The notes: generated by a model not told the origin, from the letters alone. Shown: positions 33,940 to 41,543, numbered from the stretch's first letter. The stretch is 64,000 nt of DNA from Odoribacter laneus YIT 12061 (GCF_000243215.1 NZ_JH594596.1:1-64000); one strand, 5' to 3'. Numbers and translations are program-made.

Positions 33940-35058
33940 TTATTTCAGTTTGTCATATGCCGCGTCGGTCACCGGTTCAAGCCATTCAGCACTTGCTCCT
34001 TCAGCCGGAACACCGATGGCGATGTGCTGAAACCAACTGTCTGCTGCGGCTCCATGCCAATGTTTCGTTTCTGCAGGAATGTCGACGACGTCGCCGGGAT
34101 GTAATTCGCGAGCCTCTTTGCCCCATTCCTGGTACCAGCCTCTGCCGCCTACACAGATAAGAATCTGTCCGCCTTTGTGATGGATATGCCAATTGTTACG
34201 GCAACGTGGTTCGAAGGTGACATTGGACACATGCAATTTCCCTTCACCATTTGCTAATTCTGCCAGATAGCTGTTTCCGATGAAATATTTGGCATAGGCT
34301 GTATTCAGTTCGCCTTTTGGAAATATACGGTTCTCTACGGGGGCGCCTTCTTTGAATTCTTCGCCGTAAACCTCTGCAATCGCTTTCCTTGCACGATAAG
34401 CTTCCGTTTCCCCTATTTTTTGCAGTAGTACGTCTGGAATAGAGTGTATTTCTGCATCCGTTAGTCCCATATTCTTTGCTCCGCGCACATGTGATTTCAA
34501 TTGAGGCTCTACGCCTTTGATACCGGATAGGGCACTGACTGTTACCAGTTCCCGTTCAGGGAAAGTTAGGATATTCCGTGCGAAGATATCGCCGAAAAGA
34601 TGGGCTTTTAGATAATAATCGGTTGCCGGCGCAAAAGTATAATCGAAGGGAGCACCGGAAAGCTTTGTCTGTATGGCTGTACCTTCTTTTAAAGCGTCGA
34701 ACCCTTTGGGCAGTGCATCGGCATCCTTACCTTCCTGATCGGTAATCCCTTTTGCTTTGCGTTCGGCAAGAATCTGTTGAAGGACGCCTAATCCATTCAA
34801 ACTGCGGGGAAAACCGGTATAAGCATAAAGGTGTGAAAGAGCTTCTTTAATTTCATTGACCGACAGCCCCTCGTCCAGGCCTGTATGGATAGCTTCGGAA
34901 AGATTTTCCAGATCACCTTTTGCCTCCAGGCATGCGATGGCAATGATGTTCTGTTGCCGTTGATTCAATACATTTTCCATTTTCTCTTGTGCATTAGTGA
35001 GAGGACAGGCAGCTACCAATAAGAGAGTTGCTGCCGTTAGTTTATTTATTGCTTTCAT
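33940..35058 (-). CDS. Exported carboxymuconolactone decarboxylase-cupin fusion
   Basis: A protein of 372 residues from the ATG at 35058, which is followed by a signal peptide (INKLTAATLLLVAACPLTNAQ); the longer frame from 35136 overlaps the promoter and is rejected. Residues 25-115 and about 150-240 are two CMD/AhpD-like domains (ALSHLYAYTGFPRSLNGLG; SGIKGVEPQLKSHVRGA). Residues 270-370 form a cupin with NWHIHHKGGQILICVGGRG and HPGDVVDIPAETKHWHGA, giving the metal-binding His and Glu. It has its own AraC-type promoter on the minus strand. Confidence 0.85.
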   Translation of the reverse strand: MKAINKLTAATLLLVAACPLTNAQEKMENVLNQRQQNIIAIACLEAKGDLENLSEAIHTGLDEGLSVNEIKEALSHLYAYTGFPRSLNGLGVLQQILAERKAKGITDQEGKDADALPKGFDALKEGTAIQTKLSGAPFDYTFAPATDYYLKAHLFGDIFARNILTFPERELVTVSALSGIKGVEPQLKSHVRGAKNMGLTDAEIHSIPDVLLQKIGETEAYRARKAIAEVYGEEFKEGAPVENRIFPKGELNTAYAKYFIGNSYLAELANGEGKLHVSNVTFEPRCRNNWHIHHKGGQILICVGGRGWYQEWGKEARELHPGDVVDIPAETKHWHGAAADSWFQHIAIGVPAEGASAEWLEPVTDAAYDKLK

Positions 35059-35113
35059 ATAACTTATTTTTAGCTGTTTCCTAGTAATTGCTGAAAAATC
35101 ATCCTTGTTGTGA

Positions 35114-35179
35114 CAAAGATACGGTCGATTCTGCAATCGGTTTGTGTATAAATTACAGATAATTCAACCATTATTACTG
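35114..35179 (-). promoter_or_regulatory. AraC-type operator-promoter of the CMD-cupin gene
   Basis: On the minus strand, half-site 1 is CAGTAATAATGGTTG (35179-35165) and half-site 2 is CTGTAATTTATACAC (35158-35144), 21 bp on. Then come exactly 22 bp and the -7 box TATCTTTG (35121-35114). The start codon is at 35058. It forms a divergent pair with the + strand operator at 35335. Confidence 0.8.
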
Positions 35180-35334
35180 TTTTACATTTTTCCGATCAAA
35201 ACAACTATCGGCACATAGACCGAATTTAAACTTGACTGCGTGAATAAATAGGCCCGGTCTGTATGTATAATAAATAATGTACAAAACCTGCTCTTTCACC
35301 GATAGTTTATCTCCCTTAACCCCAAACAGAACAC

Positions 35335-35400
35335 CTGTAATTAAGGTTATGATGTCTGTAATTCATCTACAAACGGTTTGCCTTCCTTCTCCGATATTTG
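35335..35400 (+). promoter_or_regulatory. AraC-type operator-promoter of the broken flavodoxin unit
   Basis: Half-site 1 is CTGTAATTAAGGTTA (35335-35349). Half-site 2 is CTGTAATTCATCTAC (35356-35370), which differs by one base from the matching half-site of the flavodoxin operon at 22661. The -7 box GATATTTG (35393-35400, one mismatch) follows after exactly 22 bp. The genes to 37494 probably depend on it. Confidence 0.75.
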
Positions 35401-35430
35401 CAATATAAATTTAATCTTGAAGGAAGAGAT

Positions 35431-35805
35431 ATGAAAAGTTTAAGAATGGTAGCACAATTGTGCATATTGTTTTTCTGTACCGGTCTTGATGTTGGGGCAC
35501 AGACTAATAGTCCGAAAAAGATACGGGTAGCCTATGACGTAATTTTTATCGGTTCTCCCTACTGTTGGGCGACAATTGCGTCTCCCTTTACAACTTCCCT
35601 GGCATCGTATGATTTTTTGGATAAGACAATCGTGCCGTTTAAGACGCGCGAAGGCAGTCGTATGGGGCATACCGAATCGGATATCCGCAAACTCTGTCCG
35701 AAAGCGACGGTTTTGGAGGGGCTTCCCGTACGCGGGAGCAATACAACATCTTTGGGAGAAGTTGTCCGGGAGCGGCTACAAAAACTGAAGTTGGTCATAA
35801 AATAG
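35431..35805 (+). pseudogene. Flavodoxin with internal deletion of the FMN loop
   Basis: A frame of 124 residues from the ATG at 35431, with signal peptide (LRMVAQLCILFFCTGLDVGAQ). Residues 35-120 match the second half of flavodoxin_4 proteins (YDVIFIGSPYCWATIASPF, KTIVPFKTREGSRMG). The sequence jumps from KKIRVA straight to YDVIF. The phosphate-binding loop and about 65 following residues, present in the gene at 22755, are missing without loss of frame. FMN binding should be impaired. The frame is otherwise clean and its promoter intact, so the protein may still be made. Confidence 0.7.
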
Positions 35806-35812
35806 TCCGGTC

Positions 35813-36298
35813 ATGAAAAAACAATTGTTTATGTTTTTGCTATTGTCTGGGTTGACTATGCTTATGCTTGGCTGCAATCCGGATGTTGATCCGGTGATAT
35901 CCGAAACGGAAACGCCCACGCCTGATCCGGACCTTGATCCTGTACCCGGCAATAAATTGCGGATTACAATTGGCTCTGTTTCTTTTACGGGAACCTTGGC
36001 CAATAATGCTACGGCAACGGCTTTCAAAGCATTGCTGCCGATGACGGTTTCGATGCGGGAGATGAACGGCAACGAGAAGTATTATTATTTACCGGATAAT
36101 TTGCCGACTGCGGCTTCGAATCCCGGAACGATTCAAGTTGGCGATTTGATGCTCTACGGTTCGGATTGTGTTGTGCTCTTTTATGAAACGTTTCAGACAT
36201 CGTATAGCTATACGCGTCTCGGAAGGCTGGATAATCCGTCGGAACTGGCGGCTTCCCTCGGTTCGGGAAGTGTAAATGTTACATTTGAGTTAATCTGA
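35813..36298 (+). CDS. Cyclophilin-like fold lipoprotein
   Basis: A 161-residue lipoprotein: LLSGLTMLMLGC gives the lipobox Cys at residue 21, followed by a Pro/Asp-rich linker. The domain from about residue 48 (LRITIGSVSFTGTLANNATATAF, in parts; YYYLPDNLPTAASNPGTIQ; GDLMLYGSDCVVLFYETF) matches the cyclophilin-like domain proteins that often accompany flavodoxins and reductases of this type. It lies 7 bp after the flavodoxin remnant and 5 bp before the MFS gene. Catalytic activity is uncertain. Confidence 0.75.
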   Translation: MKKQLFMFLLLSGLTMLMLGCNPDVDPVISETETPTPDPDLDPVPGNKLRITIGSVSFTGTLANNATATAFKALLPMTVSMREMNGNEKYYYLPDNLPTAASNPGTIQVGDLMLYGSDCVVLFYETFQTSYSYTRLGRLDNPSELAASLGSGSVNVTFELI

Positions 36299-36303
36299 TA
36301 CTT

Positions 36304-37494
36304 ATGGAAAAAACGGGTAAATTCAAATCAGGTGCATTGCTTGTGTTTATCCTGACGACGGGTGTGTTTGGGATCATCAATACAGAAATGGGCGTAATCG
36401 GTATTTTGCCTTTGATTGCCGAAACTTTTCACGTAACAGTTCCCGAAGCTGGTTGGACGGTAAGTGTCTTTGCTTTGGTGGTGGCTTTGTCCGCTCCGGT
36501 CATGCCGTTGTTGTTTTCAGGGATAAACCGGAAAAAGGTGATGTTACTGGCTCTAGGGATTTTCCTGTTGAGCAATATTATTTCGATGATCACCTCTAAT
36601 TTTACGGTTTTATTGTTAGCAAGGGCACTCCCGGCATTCATGCATCCGGTGTATGTTTCGATGGCTTTTACTGTGGCGGCGGCCTCTGTCAGCAAAGAGA
36701 AAGCCCCGAAAGCGGTGGCAAAGGTTTTTATCGGTGTTTCCGCCGGCATGGTACTGGGGGTTCCGGTAACAAGCTTTATCGCCAGCGAAGTTTCCTTTAC
36801 AGTCGGTATGGCATTTTTCGCGTTTATCAATGCGCTGGTATTGATTGCCACACTCTTTTTCGTACCTTCTATGCCTGTGAAAGAAAAATTGTCTTACGGT
36901 GAGCAGCTTCATGTGCTGAAAAGGAAGATAACGTGGTATTCCATTGCAGCCGTTACACTCATCAACGGTGCGTTATTCGGATTCTTCAGTTATCTGTCGG
37001 ATTACCTGAAAACGGTTACTGAAGTTCCTTATCGCATCATCAGTATACTGTTATTGATTTACGGGCTGGCAAATATCATCGGTAATATCATTGCCGGGAA
37101 ACAGCTATCGGCTAATCCGCTGCGTAGTATGTTGGCAGCTCCATTGGTGCTGATTGCGTTATACCTATGCATATTTATATGGGGTGGAGGGCTTGTAATT
37201 ATGACGGTTATTATCTTTCTACTTGGAGTGCTGGCCGGGTACAGCCAGAACACTATGCAATATATGATTACGGATGCGGCGCCCGAAGCCCCGGATTTCG
37301 CCAATGGATTATACCTGTTGTCCGCCAATCTGGGTACGACGGTCGGAGCGGCTGTCTGTGGAGTATTCATCACTTTTTTCGATACGCGCTATTCCGTTGT
37401 AGGCTCCCTGCTGTTCTTGGCGGTGAGTATGGTGTTTGTCCTCCTGCGTATCCGTGTGCTTCACCCCTACAAGCCGGTTAAATTGATAAGATAG
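36304..37494 (+). CDS. MFS efflux transporter (AraJ/DHA1 type)
   Basis: A 396-residue major-facilitator protein with 12 hydrophobic segments. The start (GVFGIINTEMGVIGILPLIAE) and LARALPAFMHPVYVSMAFTVAA are typical of the AraJ-like DHA1 drug/sugar efflux group. It is the last gene of the AraC-regulated unit beginning at 35431 and the last chromosomal gene before the integrated element. Export of a toxic product handled by the redox enzymes is plausible. Confidence 0.85.
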   Translation: MEKTGKFKSGALLVFILTTGVFGIINTEMGVIGILPLIAETFHVTVPEAGWTVSVFALVVALSAPVMPLLFSGINRKKVMLLALGIFLLSNIISMITSNFTVLLLARALPAFMHPVYVSMAFTVAAASVSKEKAPKAVAKVFIGVSAGMVLGVPVTSFIASEVSFTVGMAFFAFINALVLIATLFFVPSMPVKEKLSYGEQLHVLKRKITWYSIAAVTLINGALFGFFSYLSDYLKTVTEVPYRIISILLLIYGLANIIGNIIAGKQLSANPLRSMLAAPLVLIALYLCIFIWGGGLVIMTVIIFLLGVLAGYSQNTMQYMITDAAPEAPDFANGLYLLSANLGTTVGAAVCGVFITFFDTRYSVVGSLLFLAVSMVFVLLRIRVLHPYKPVKLIR

Positions 37495-37510
37495 GATAGT
37501 GTTTCAAAAA

Positions 37511-37613
37511 GGTGTGTCATCGGATTGGTCTCCCCGTTGAGACCCCAAAAGAAAAAGCCCTTGAAAGGGATTGACTTTCAAGGGCTTTCGAGTATTATGG
37601 CGGTGCGGACGGG
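37511..37613 (+). repeat. attL-like 103-bp direct repeat (left end of element)
   Basis: This stretch aligns without gaps to 47585-47687 with 7 mismatches in 103 positions. It ends in CGGTGCGGACGGG, which is the complement of the last 13 bases of tRNA-Asp, including the discriminator. It includes a copy of the tRNA terminator hairpin (37554-37567 with 37575-37588) and GGTCTC...GAGACC arms (37527-37544). The tRNA homology stops at 37613, so this copy is only the 3' fragment. Confidence 0.85.
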
Positions 37614-37640
37614 GCAGTAACATATCTACTTACTGACACA

Positions 37641-37717
37641 TAGTGATACATACAGGTACATTGATTATCTTGTGATGCAATAAAGTCTGTCGCCTGTTGT
37701 TTCATTGTGTATCACTA
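37641..37717. repeat. Inverted repeat near the left end
   Basis: TAGTGATACA (37641-37650) and its complement TGTATCACTA (37708-37717) are a perfect 10-bp pair 57 bp apart, inside the element and 28 bp from the att repeat. A direct repeat ATTGAGACCT follows at about 37729 and 37741. Integrase arm-type or excisionase sites are plausible; this is inference. Confidence 0.4.
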
Positions 37718-37761
37718 TATACCACAGAATTGAGACCTAGATTGAGACCTGCATATTTTCA

Positions 37762-37833
37762 ATATGACGGTTCGTTATATCAATTAGATACACGTCATAT
37801 TCTATCAAATCACTATATGACGGCTCGTCATAT
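37762..37833 (+). promoter_or_regulatory. Repeated dyad operator upstream of the HU gene
   Basis: ATATGACG-gct-CGTCATAT (37815-37833) is a perfect 8-bp dyad. ATATGACG-gtt-CGTTATAT (37762-37780) is the same dyad with one mismatch. A single half-site CGTCATAT lies between them (37793-37800). The cluster is 55-125 bp before the HU start codon. It may bind a regulator of the element, or the integrase itself. Confidence 0.55.
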
Positions 37834-37888
37834 TTCTATCCAAAGGAACGATTCTTGAAAAAATCTTGTTGAACAATATATTTAGAAT

Positions 37889-38209
37889 ATGAACAAAAAA
37901 GAATTATGCAATGCACTTGCAGAAAGAACAGGGTTAAGCAAAACAGAATCCCAAAAGGCATTCAATGCTGTAATAGAAATTATAACCAACGAAATGAAAC
38001 AGAACGGTAGAATCACCCTTATCGGTTTCGGTTCGTTCTCTGTGAAACAGAAAGCCGCAAGGAAAGGGATGAATCCGACTTCTTTCGCCCCGATTGATAT
38101 TCCTGCTAAAAAGGTTGTAAACTTTAAGCCAAGTATCTATCTGAATCATCTCTTAAACGTCAAGAAAAGAGGGAGAAAAAGAAAAGACGAAAACAATATC
38201 AGCTTATAG
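37889..38209 (+). CDS. HU-family DNA-binding protein
   Basis: A 106-residue HU/IHF-type protein (NKKELCNALAERTGLSKTES, ITLIGFGSFSVKQKAARKG, INMATCH-free beta arm with NPTSF, then IPAKKVVNFKPS) with a 15-residue basic tail (KKRGRKRKDENN). HU/IHF proteins bend DNA and often assist integrase complexes and replication. It is the leftmost gene of the element, next to the att region and the dyad operators. Its end overlaps the convergent nucleotidyltransferase gene by 6 bp. Confidence 0.9.
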   Translation: MNKKELCNALAERTGLSKTESQKAFNAVIEIITNEMKQNGRITLIGFGSFSVKQKAARKGMNPTSFAPIDIPAKKVVNFKPSIYLNHLLNVKKRGRKRKDENNISL

Positions 38210-38785
38210 CATACTTGCAATTATATCGTTGAGCATATCTTCGGCTCTCTGGTCATAATCCCGATTAGACAAATGGCTTTCAAGTTCATCAAAGCCGTTT
38301 GTCTTTTCGATTATAGACAGCAATGTCCTTAAATCATAAAAATCGGTCTTCTTACGCTGAATGTTAGCGGTATTGATGTATCTGTCAAACTTAGAGGAAA
38401 ATAGGTATATTGGAGACATTACACAAATTCCGTCTATAGAAGATGTAAACTTTGTATTGGTACAATCATAATCTATCAGTATGTCTGCCTCTATCTTGAC
38501 TTTCTCCAATTCTAAGGAGACCATATAGTCGGAACTGTTCTCTACGCTAATTCCGAATTTTCTACCCACCTGTTTAACGAACCTGTTCCTTTCTTTATTG
38601 GCAGATGAAGTCCAAAAATCAAGGTCGTTATCGGATCTGTTTCTCCAAAATGGAATGGAATAATATCTGCATAGCAAGTCTACTGCCGTTCCACCAATAA
38701 GGTATAAGTCGTATCGGGTAGCTGTCTTTACAATCTCCGTATCGTATGGAGTGTATTGTTGGAATAATGTTGGTGTATTGCTCAT
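38204..38785 (-). CDS. AbiEii/MNT-like nucleotidyltransferase (putative toxin)
   Basis: A 193-residue protein with the nucleotidyltransferase core: YLIGGTAVDLLCRYY (GG motif, about residues 28-42), RSDNDLDFWTSS (metal-binding DxD, about residues 50-61) and a later acidic strand in KIEADILIDYD. This pattern is that of AbiEii/AbiGii-type and DUF1814 proteins, several of which are toxins in toxin-antitoxin or abortive-infection systems. It overlaps its upstream partner by 4 bp (ATGA), so the pair is translationally coupled. The usual HTH antitoxin AbiEi is missing. Confidence 0.65.
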   Translation of the reverse strand: MSNTPTLFQQYTPYDTEIVKTATRYDLYLIGGTAVDLLCRYYSIPFWRNRSDNDLDFWTSSANKERNRFVKQVGRKFGISVENSSDYMVSLELEKVKIEADILIDYDCTNTKFTSSIDGICVMSPIYLFSSKFDRYINTANIQRKKTDFYDLRTLLSIIEKTNGFDELESHLSNRDYDQRAEDMLNDIIASML

Positions 38786-39111
38786 TGATTGATAAAGTCA
38801 GGGTTAATAAGCAGGTAACCGTCCAAGTCTTGGCTGTCGCCCGTATATAGATAATCTCCTATAATATCCCATTCCAAAACAGAACCTACAACCGATTGGA
38901 GCAGGCTTGACAAATTATATACATCCTCCAATGACAATCGGCAATCTTCTCTTCCTACAAACAATAATTTGCACTTTTCGTTAGGTTCTATTTTGATTGA
39001 ATTAGCAGACATCTGGCTAATTATATCACTTGATAATTTTGTATAGTCTATTGATAAGATACAATTATTCTCTCTGTTTATTAGCTTGAATCTGAATATC
39101 TTTTTTTGCAT
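38782..39111 (-). CDS. Small partner of the nucleotidyltransferase (unknown)
   Basis: A 109-residue protein I do not recognise. It is acidic overall, with FRFKLINRENNCILSIDY at the start and DVYNLSSLLQSVVGSVLEW in the middle, and no evident HTH or membrane segment. The gene precedes and overlaps the nucleotidyltransferase gene, as antitoxin genes usually do. A minus -7 box TACCTTTG (39135-39128) and a dyad (39147-39163) precede it. An antitoxin role is inferred from position only. Confidence 0.5.
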   Translation of the reverse strand: MQKKIFRFKLINRENNCILSIDYTKLSSDIISQMSANSIKIEPNEKCKLLFVGREDCRLSLEDVYNLSSLLQSVVGSVLEWDIIGDYLYTGDSQDLDGYLLINPDFINQ

Positions 39112-39127
39112 AATATAAATTTTGCAA

Positions 39128-39163
39128 CAAAGGTAGAACCTTGACTACGTCAGTTTTAGACGT
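39128..39163 (-). promoter_or_regulatory. Promoter and dyad of the nucleotidyltransferase operon
   Basis: On the minus strand the -7 box TACCTTTG is at 39135-39128, leaving a leader of only about 10 nt. ACGTC-agtttta-GACGT (39147-39163) is a 5-bp dyad just upstream, covering the -33 region. A related sequence ACGTCAGTTTAAGTCGG occurs at 41897-41913 in the same element. Autorepression by the operon products is possible. Confidence 0.5.
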
Positions 39164-39171
39164 ATCAACAT

Positions 39172-39207
39172 AAAAAAGAGCCACTATTCTTGATATAATG
39201 GCTCTTT
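39172..39207 (-). terminator. Rho-independent terminator of the DUF1643-lipoprotein-MazG operon
   Basis: TGGCTCTTT (39199-39207) and AAAGAGCCA (39175-39183) form a perfect 9-bp stem. On the minus strand, which carries the operon, the stem is followed by TTTTTT. It lies 20 bp after the mazG-like stop codon. Confidence 0.8.
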
Positions 39208-39226
39208 GGGGGATTTATGGATAGGG

Positions 39227-39634
39227 TTATTTCTTGTTTTTCAAGAAACTCAAATCGGGTTCATGGTAACGGCTTGATTTCAGTATCTTACCGTCCTCTC
39301 GATAGATCGGTTTTCCATTTTCATCCAACTTGCTCATATTGCTTTCATGCACCGCATTGAAAATACGCTCAAATTCATCTTGTAAACCGTGAGAAACAAC
39401 TGTCCCCAACAAGGTATAAGCTATATCGGCTAATTCTTTGGCTACCGCTTGCAGCCGTTCATCCTTTGTATCTCCTGTGATTGCGTATTCTTCTGCGTAT
39501 TCATCAACTTCTTCTTTCATCACTCGCATACGAAGTTCATGCAAATCTTGGGGGATGCGCAAAGTTGGCTGTTCGTTTATGTACAAGCCAAAAGACCGAT
39601 GAAATTCTTCTAATTGTTTGAGATGCTTTCTCAT
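39227..39634 (-). CDS. MazG-like nucleotide pyrophosphohydrolase
   Basis: A 135-residue all-alpha NTP pyrophosphatase of the MazG/PRA-PH group. The metal-binding acidic motifs are MKEEVDEYAEEY (about residues 39-50) and KELADIAYTLLG (about residues 66-77), the EExxE and ExxD pattern. It is the third gene of an operon, starting 3 bp after the lipoprotein stop. The family hydrolyses (d)NTPs or alarmone-like nucleotides. On phages and islands it has been linked to nucleotide-pool control. Confidence 0.8.
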   Translation of the reverse strand: MRKHLKQLEEFHRSFGLYINEQPTLRIPQDLHELRMRVMKEEVDEYAEEYAITGDTKDERLQAVAKELADIAYTLLGTVVSHGLQDEFERIFNAVHESNMSKLDENGKPIYREDGKILKSSRYHEPDLSFLKNKK

Positions 39635-39637
39635 ACC

Positions 39638-40897
39638 TTAATTTATCTGTATTATGTTGGTGATAGGATTAGGCGTTGATTCCGTAATTTCCACATTACC
39701 GTCTATATCAATCGTTCCGATAACAGATTGGCTTGTACTATATTGAAAACCTGCAAAATATAACAAATCCGAACCGTCCATTGTGTAAATGGAACGAAAA
39801 TCAATACCTTTGCTTGACAAGTCCAATTCCTTGATACTGTAATCCTCCAATGCTATAATATCCAATTTATTCACAGATTTTCGTGCATATAAAGCATTTG
39901 CTGTGACATAAGTGGAATAATCCTTAGTGAAGAATCCGTTTAGATTAACAGAAATTTCTGTCAATGTCCTTGTTGCAAACATATATTCATATGTGCGACC
40001 ATAATAATTTATCAGCATTGTAGCCCTGCGTTCATTCCATTTCACTTGTATATCATTGGGTTGTGGTCTTCCCCAATAAAGAAGTTCCGTCTCTGCCATA
40101 ATTTGACTTTGGAGTTCTTGTTTCTCACTCAACTTGCTAACTACAAGTTTGTAAGAATCGTATTCTCCACTCACAGCGGTGAGATATAAATCCTCGTTGT
40201 CGTGAGAAACAAAAGCGTTTCCATATTCTGTTTGGGGGATAAAATTAGAAATGATAAACTGCTGCGTACCATATGACGGACGAATATATCTGTAGCCATA
40301 GAAACAAGTTCCCTTATTGTTGACAACAAAAGAAAGGGAATTATCTGCGTACAATTCTAACTTTAAATTAGAAATATCCTGTGTATGAATTTTATAAAGT
40401 CTTCCTCCACCCATATTGTTTCCCCTGTTAGCCATGACATAGATATTTCCCTTATTGTCTGTTACGGCATTCTCTCCATTTAGTCCTGCACCTAAATCAT
40501 ATATCGCTTCTGTTTTTTTATCAATAAGATAAGAATATCCACCAAACCGTTCTTCAATAGGCTCACCTGGCACTGGTCTATAGTTGATATCTGAACCTGT
40601 AGTTATCATCAGATACTTTTTATTAATATCCCATATTTCAGGCAAACCGCTTATTCTAATCGTATCACCCTTATTATCAATCCACGATAATTCCATGTCT
40701 CTACCGTCTTTCTTAATCTGTCGATATTGGGCAGAAGAAGAACGGGTATTAGTTCCACTTGTATAGATATACTTTGCATCTTTGATATTCAACCCCACAA
40801 TATCACCGTGTTGTGGCGGTTGGGGAAGGTCATTATCATTACTGCAAGATACAAGAAAAAAGGCTGTACAAGCAGCCAATAAATACTTCAATTTCAT
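39638..40897 (-). CDS. Element-borne lipoprotein, beta-propeller-like
   Basis: A protein of 419 residues from the ATG at 40897, chosen because KLKYLLAACTAFFLVSCSND is a clean lipoprotein signal; an earlier in-frame ATG at 40957 would lie inside the DUF1643 gene. The body has repeated strand-turn phrases such as AVTDNKGNIYVMANRGNN, SFVVNNKGTCFYGY, and AFVSHDNEDLYLTAVSG, reminiscent of a WD-like or six-bladed propeller. No catalytic motif is seen. It is sandwiched between DUF1643 and MazG genes with 4-bp and 3-bp gaps, an odd partner for two cytosolic proteins. Confidence 0.6.
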   Translation of the reverse strand: MKLKYLLAACTAFFLVSCSNDNDLPQPPQHGDIVGLNIKDAKYIYTSGTNTRSSSAQYRQIKKDGRDMELSWIDNKGDTIRISGLPEIWDINKKYLMITTGSDINYRPVPGEPIEERFGGYSYLIDKKTEAIYDLGAGLNGENAVTDNKGNIYVMANRGNNMGGGRLYKIHTQDISNLKLELYADNSLSFVVNNKGTCFYGYRYIRPSYGTQQFIISNFIPQTEYGNAFVSHDNEDLYLTAVSGEYDSYKLVVSKLSEKQELQSQIMAETELLYWGRPQPNDIQVKWNERRATMLINYYGRTYEYMFATRTLTEISVNLNGFFTKDYSTYVTANALYARKSVNKLDIIALEDYSIKELDLSSKGIDFRSIYTMDGSDLLYFAGFQYSTSQSVIGTIDIDGNVEITESTPNPITNIIQIN

Positions 40898-40901
40898 AAT
40901 G

Positions 40902-41543
40902 TTATTTTTTAATTTTATGAGTAATTCTATCTGATAATTTTTGCAATCCCACTTCATCTAAGTTTTTCAACTTTGCTTCTTTCCCTATCAGAAGAGGGTG
41001 TTTAGGATAGCCTTTCGTGGTAGCTCCGTAGGCTTTGAAATGATAATTACCACTGAACAAGCTGATTATACCTTGTATGTTCTTATTTTCGTTTCCGAAT
41101 AACAGATCAGACAAGTATGTCCGTTTTGTATCGTCAATAACCGCACCCCAAGCACACCACACATCTGCCCGTTCAATGGTAGATAATAGTTCTTCTATGG
41201 CTGCAAGATTGCGCAAATGAATCTCCATGTTGTAAGTATCGTCCGTATCCATGTTGTTCGGATTGGTCGCTCTTTGGGGATAGACATTCAGCATATACCA
41301 TGCTCCATATTCACCGCTTCTTTTTGCGTAGTCCTGCACTCTCCTAAGTGTCGGGTCAAGGAAGTTTGGCAATGCCATGCTGGGATTAATACCGATGCAA
41401 ATCAATACATTCCGTTTATCCGTATCGAATTGCTCACCTAACACATAACGCACGTCTGTTAACTCACAATCATACTTCCTACGATATTCATCTGAAGTAT
41501 CATAGTCATAAACCCAACCGTCTTTTACTATTTTCTTACCCAT
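40902..41543 (-). CDS. DUF1643 protein
   Basis: A protein of 213 residues from the ATG at 41543; the frame could start at 41585, but that overlaps the promoter. DUF1643 signatures are LICIGINPSMALPNFLDPTLRRV (in parts) and GAWYMLNVYPQRATNPNNMD, then DVWCAWGAVID and GYPKHPLLIGKEAKL at the C-terminus. The family is common on phages and mobile elements and has no confirmed biochemical role. It heads the operon with the lipoprotein and MazG genes. The minus -7 box TATCTTTG is at 41590-41583. Confidence 0.8.
   Translation of the reverse strand: MGKKIVKDGWVYDYDTSDEYRRKYDCELTDVRYVLGEQFDTDKRNVLICIGINPSMALPNFLDPTLRRVQDYAKRSGEYGAWYMLNVYPQRATNPNNMDTDDTYNMEIHLRNLAAIEELLSTIERADVWCAWGAVIDDTKRTYLSDLLFGNENKNIQGIISLFSGNYHFKAYGATTKGYPKHPLLIGKEAKLKNLDEVGLQKLSDRITHKIKK

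Noticed and set aside
36304-37494. MFS gene as part of the integrated element
   Set aside because: It lies outside the left repeat and is tightly linked to the AraC-regulated lipoprotein gene.
37554-37588. A terminator belonging to the MFS gene
   Set aside because: The hairpin is the duplicated tRNA-Asp terminator in the att repeat; its T-run is on the other strand, so any effect on MFS transcription is incidental.
37601-37613. A third tRNA-Asp gene at the left end of the element
   Set aside because: Only the last 13 bases of the tRNA are present; the sequence then diverges, so it is an attachment-site fragment.
37729-37833. A CRISPR-like array near the HU gene
   Set aside because: Repeats are short dyads, unevenly spaced and only two or three in number; no cas genes are present.
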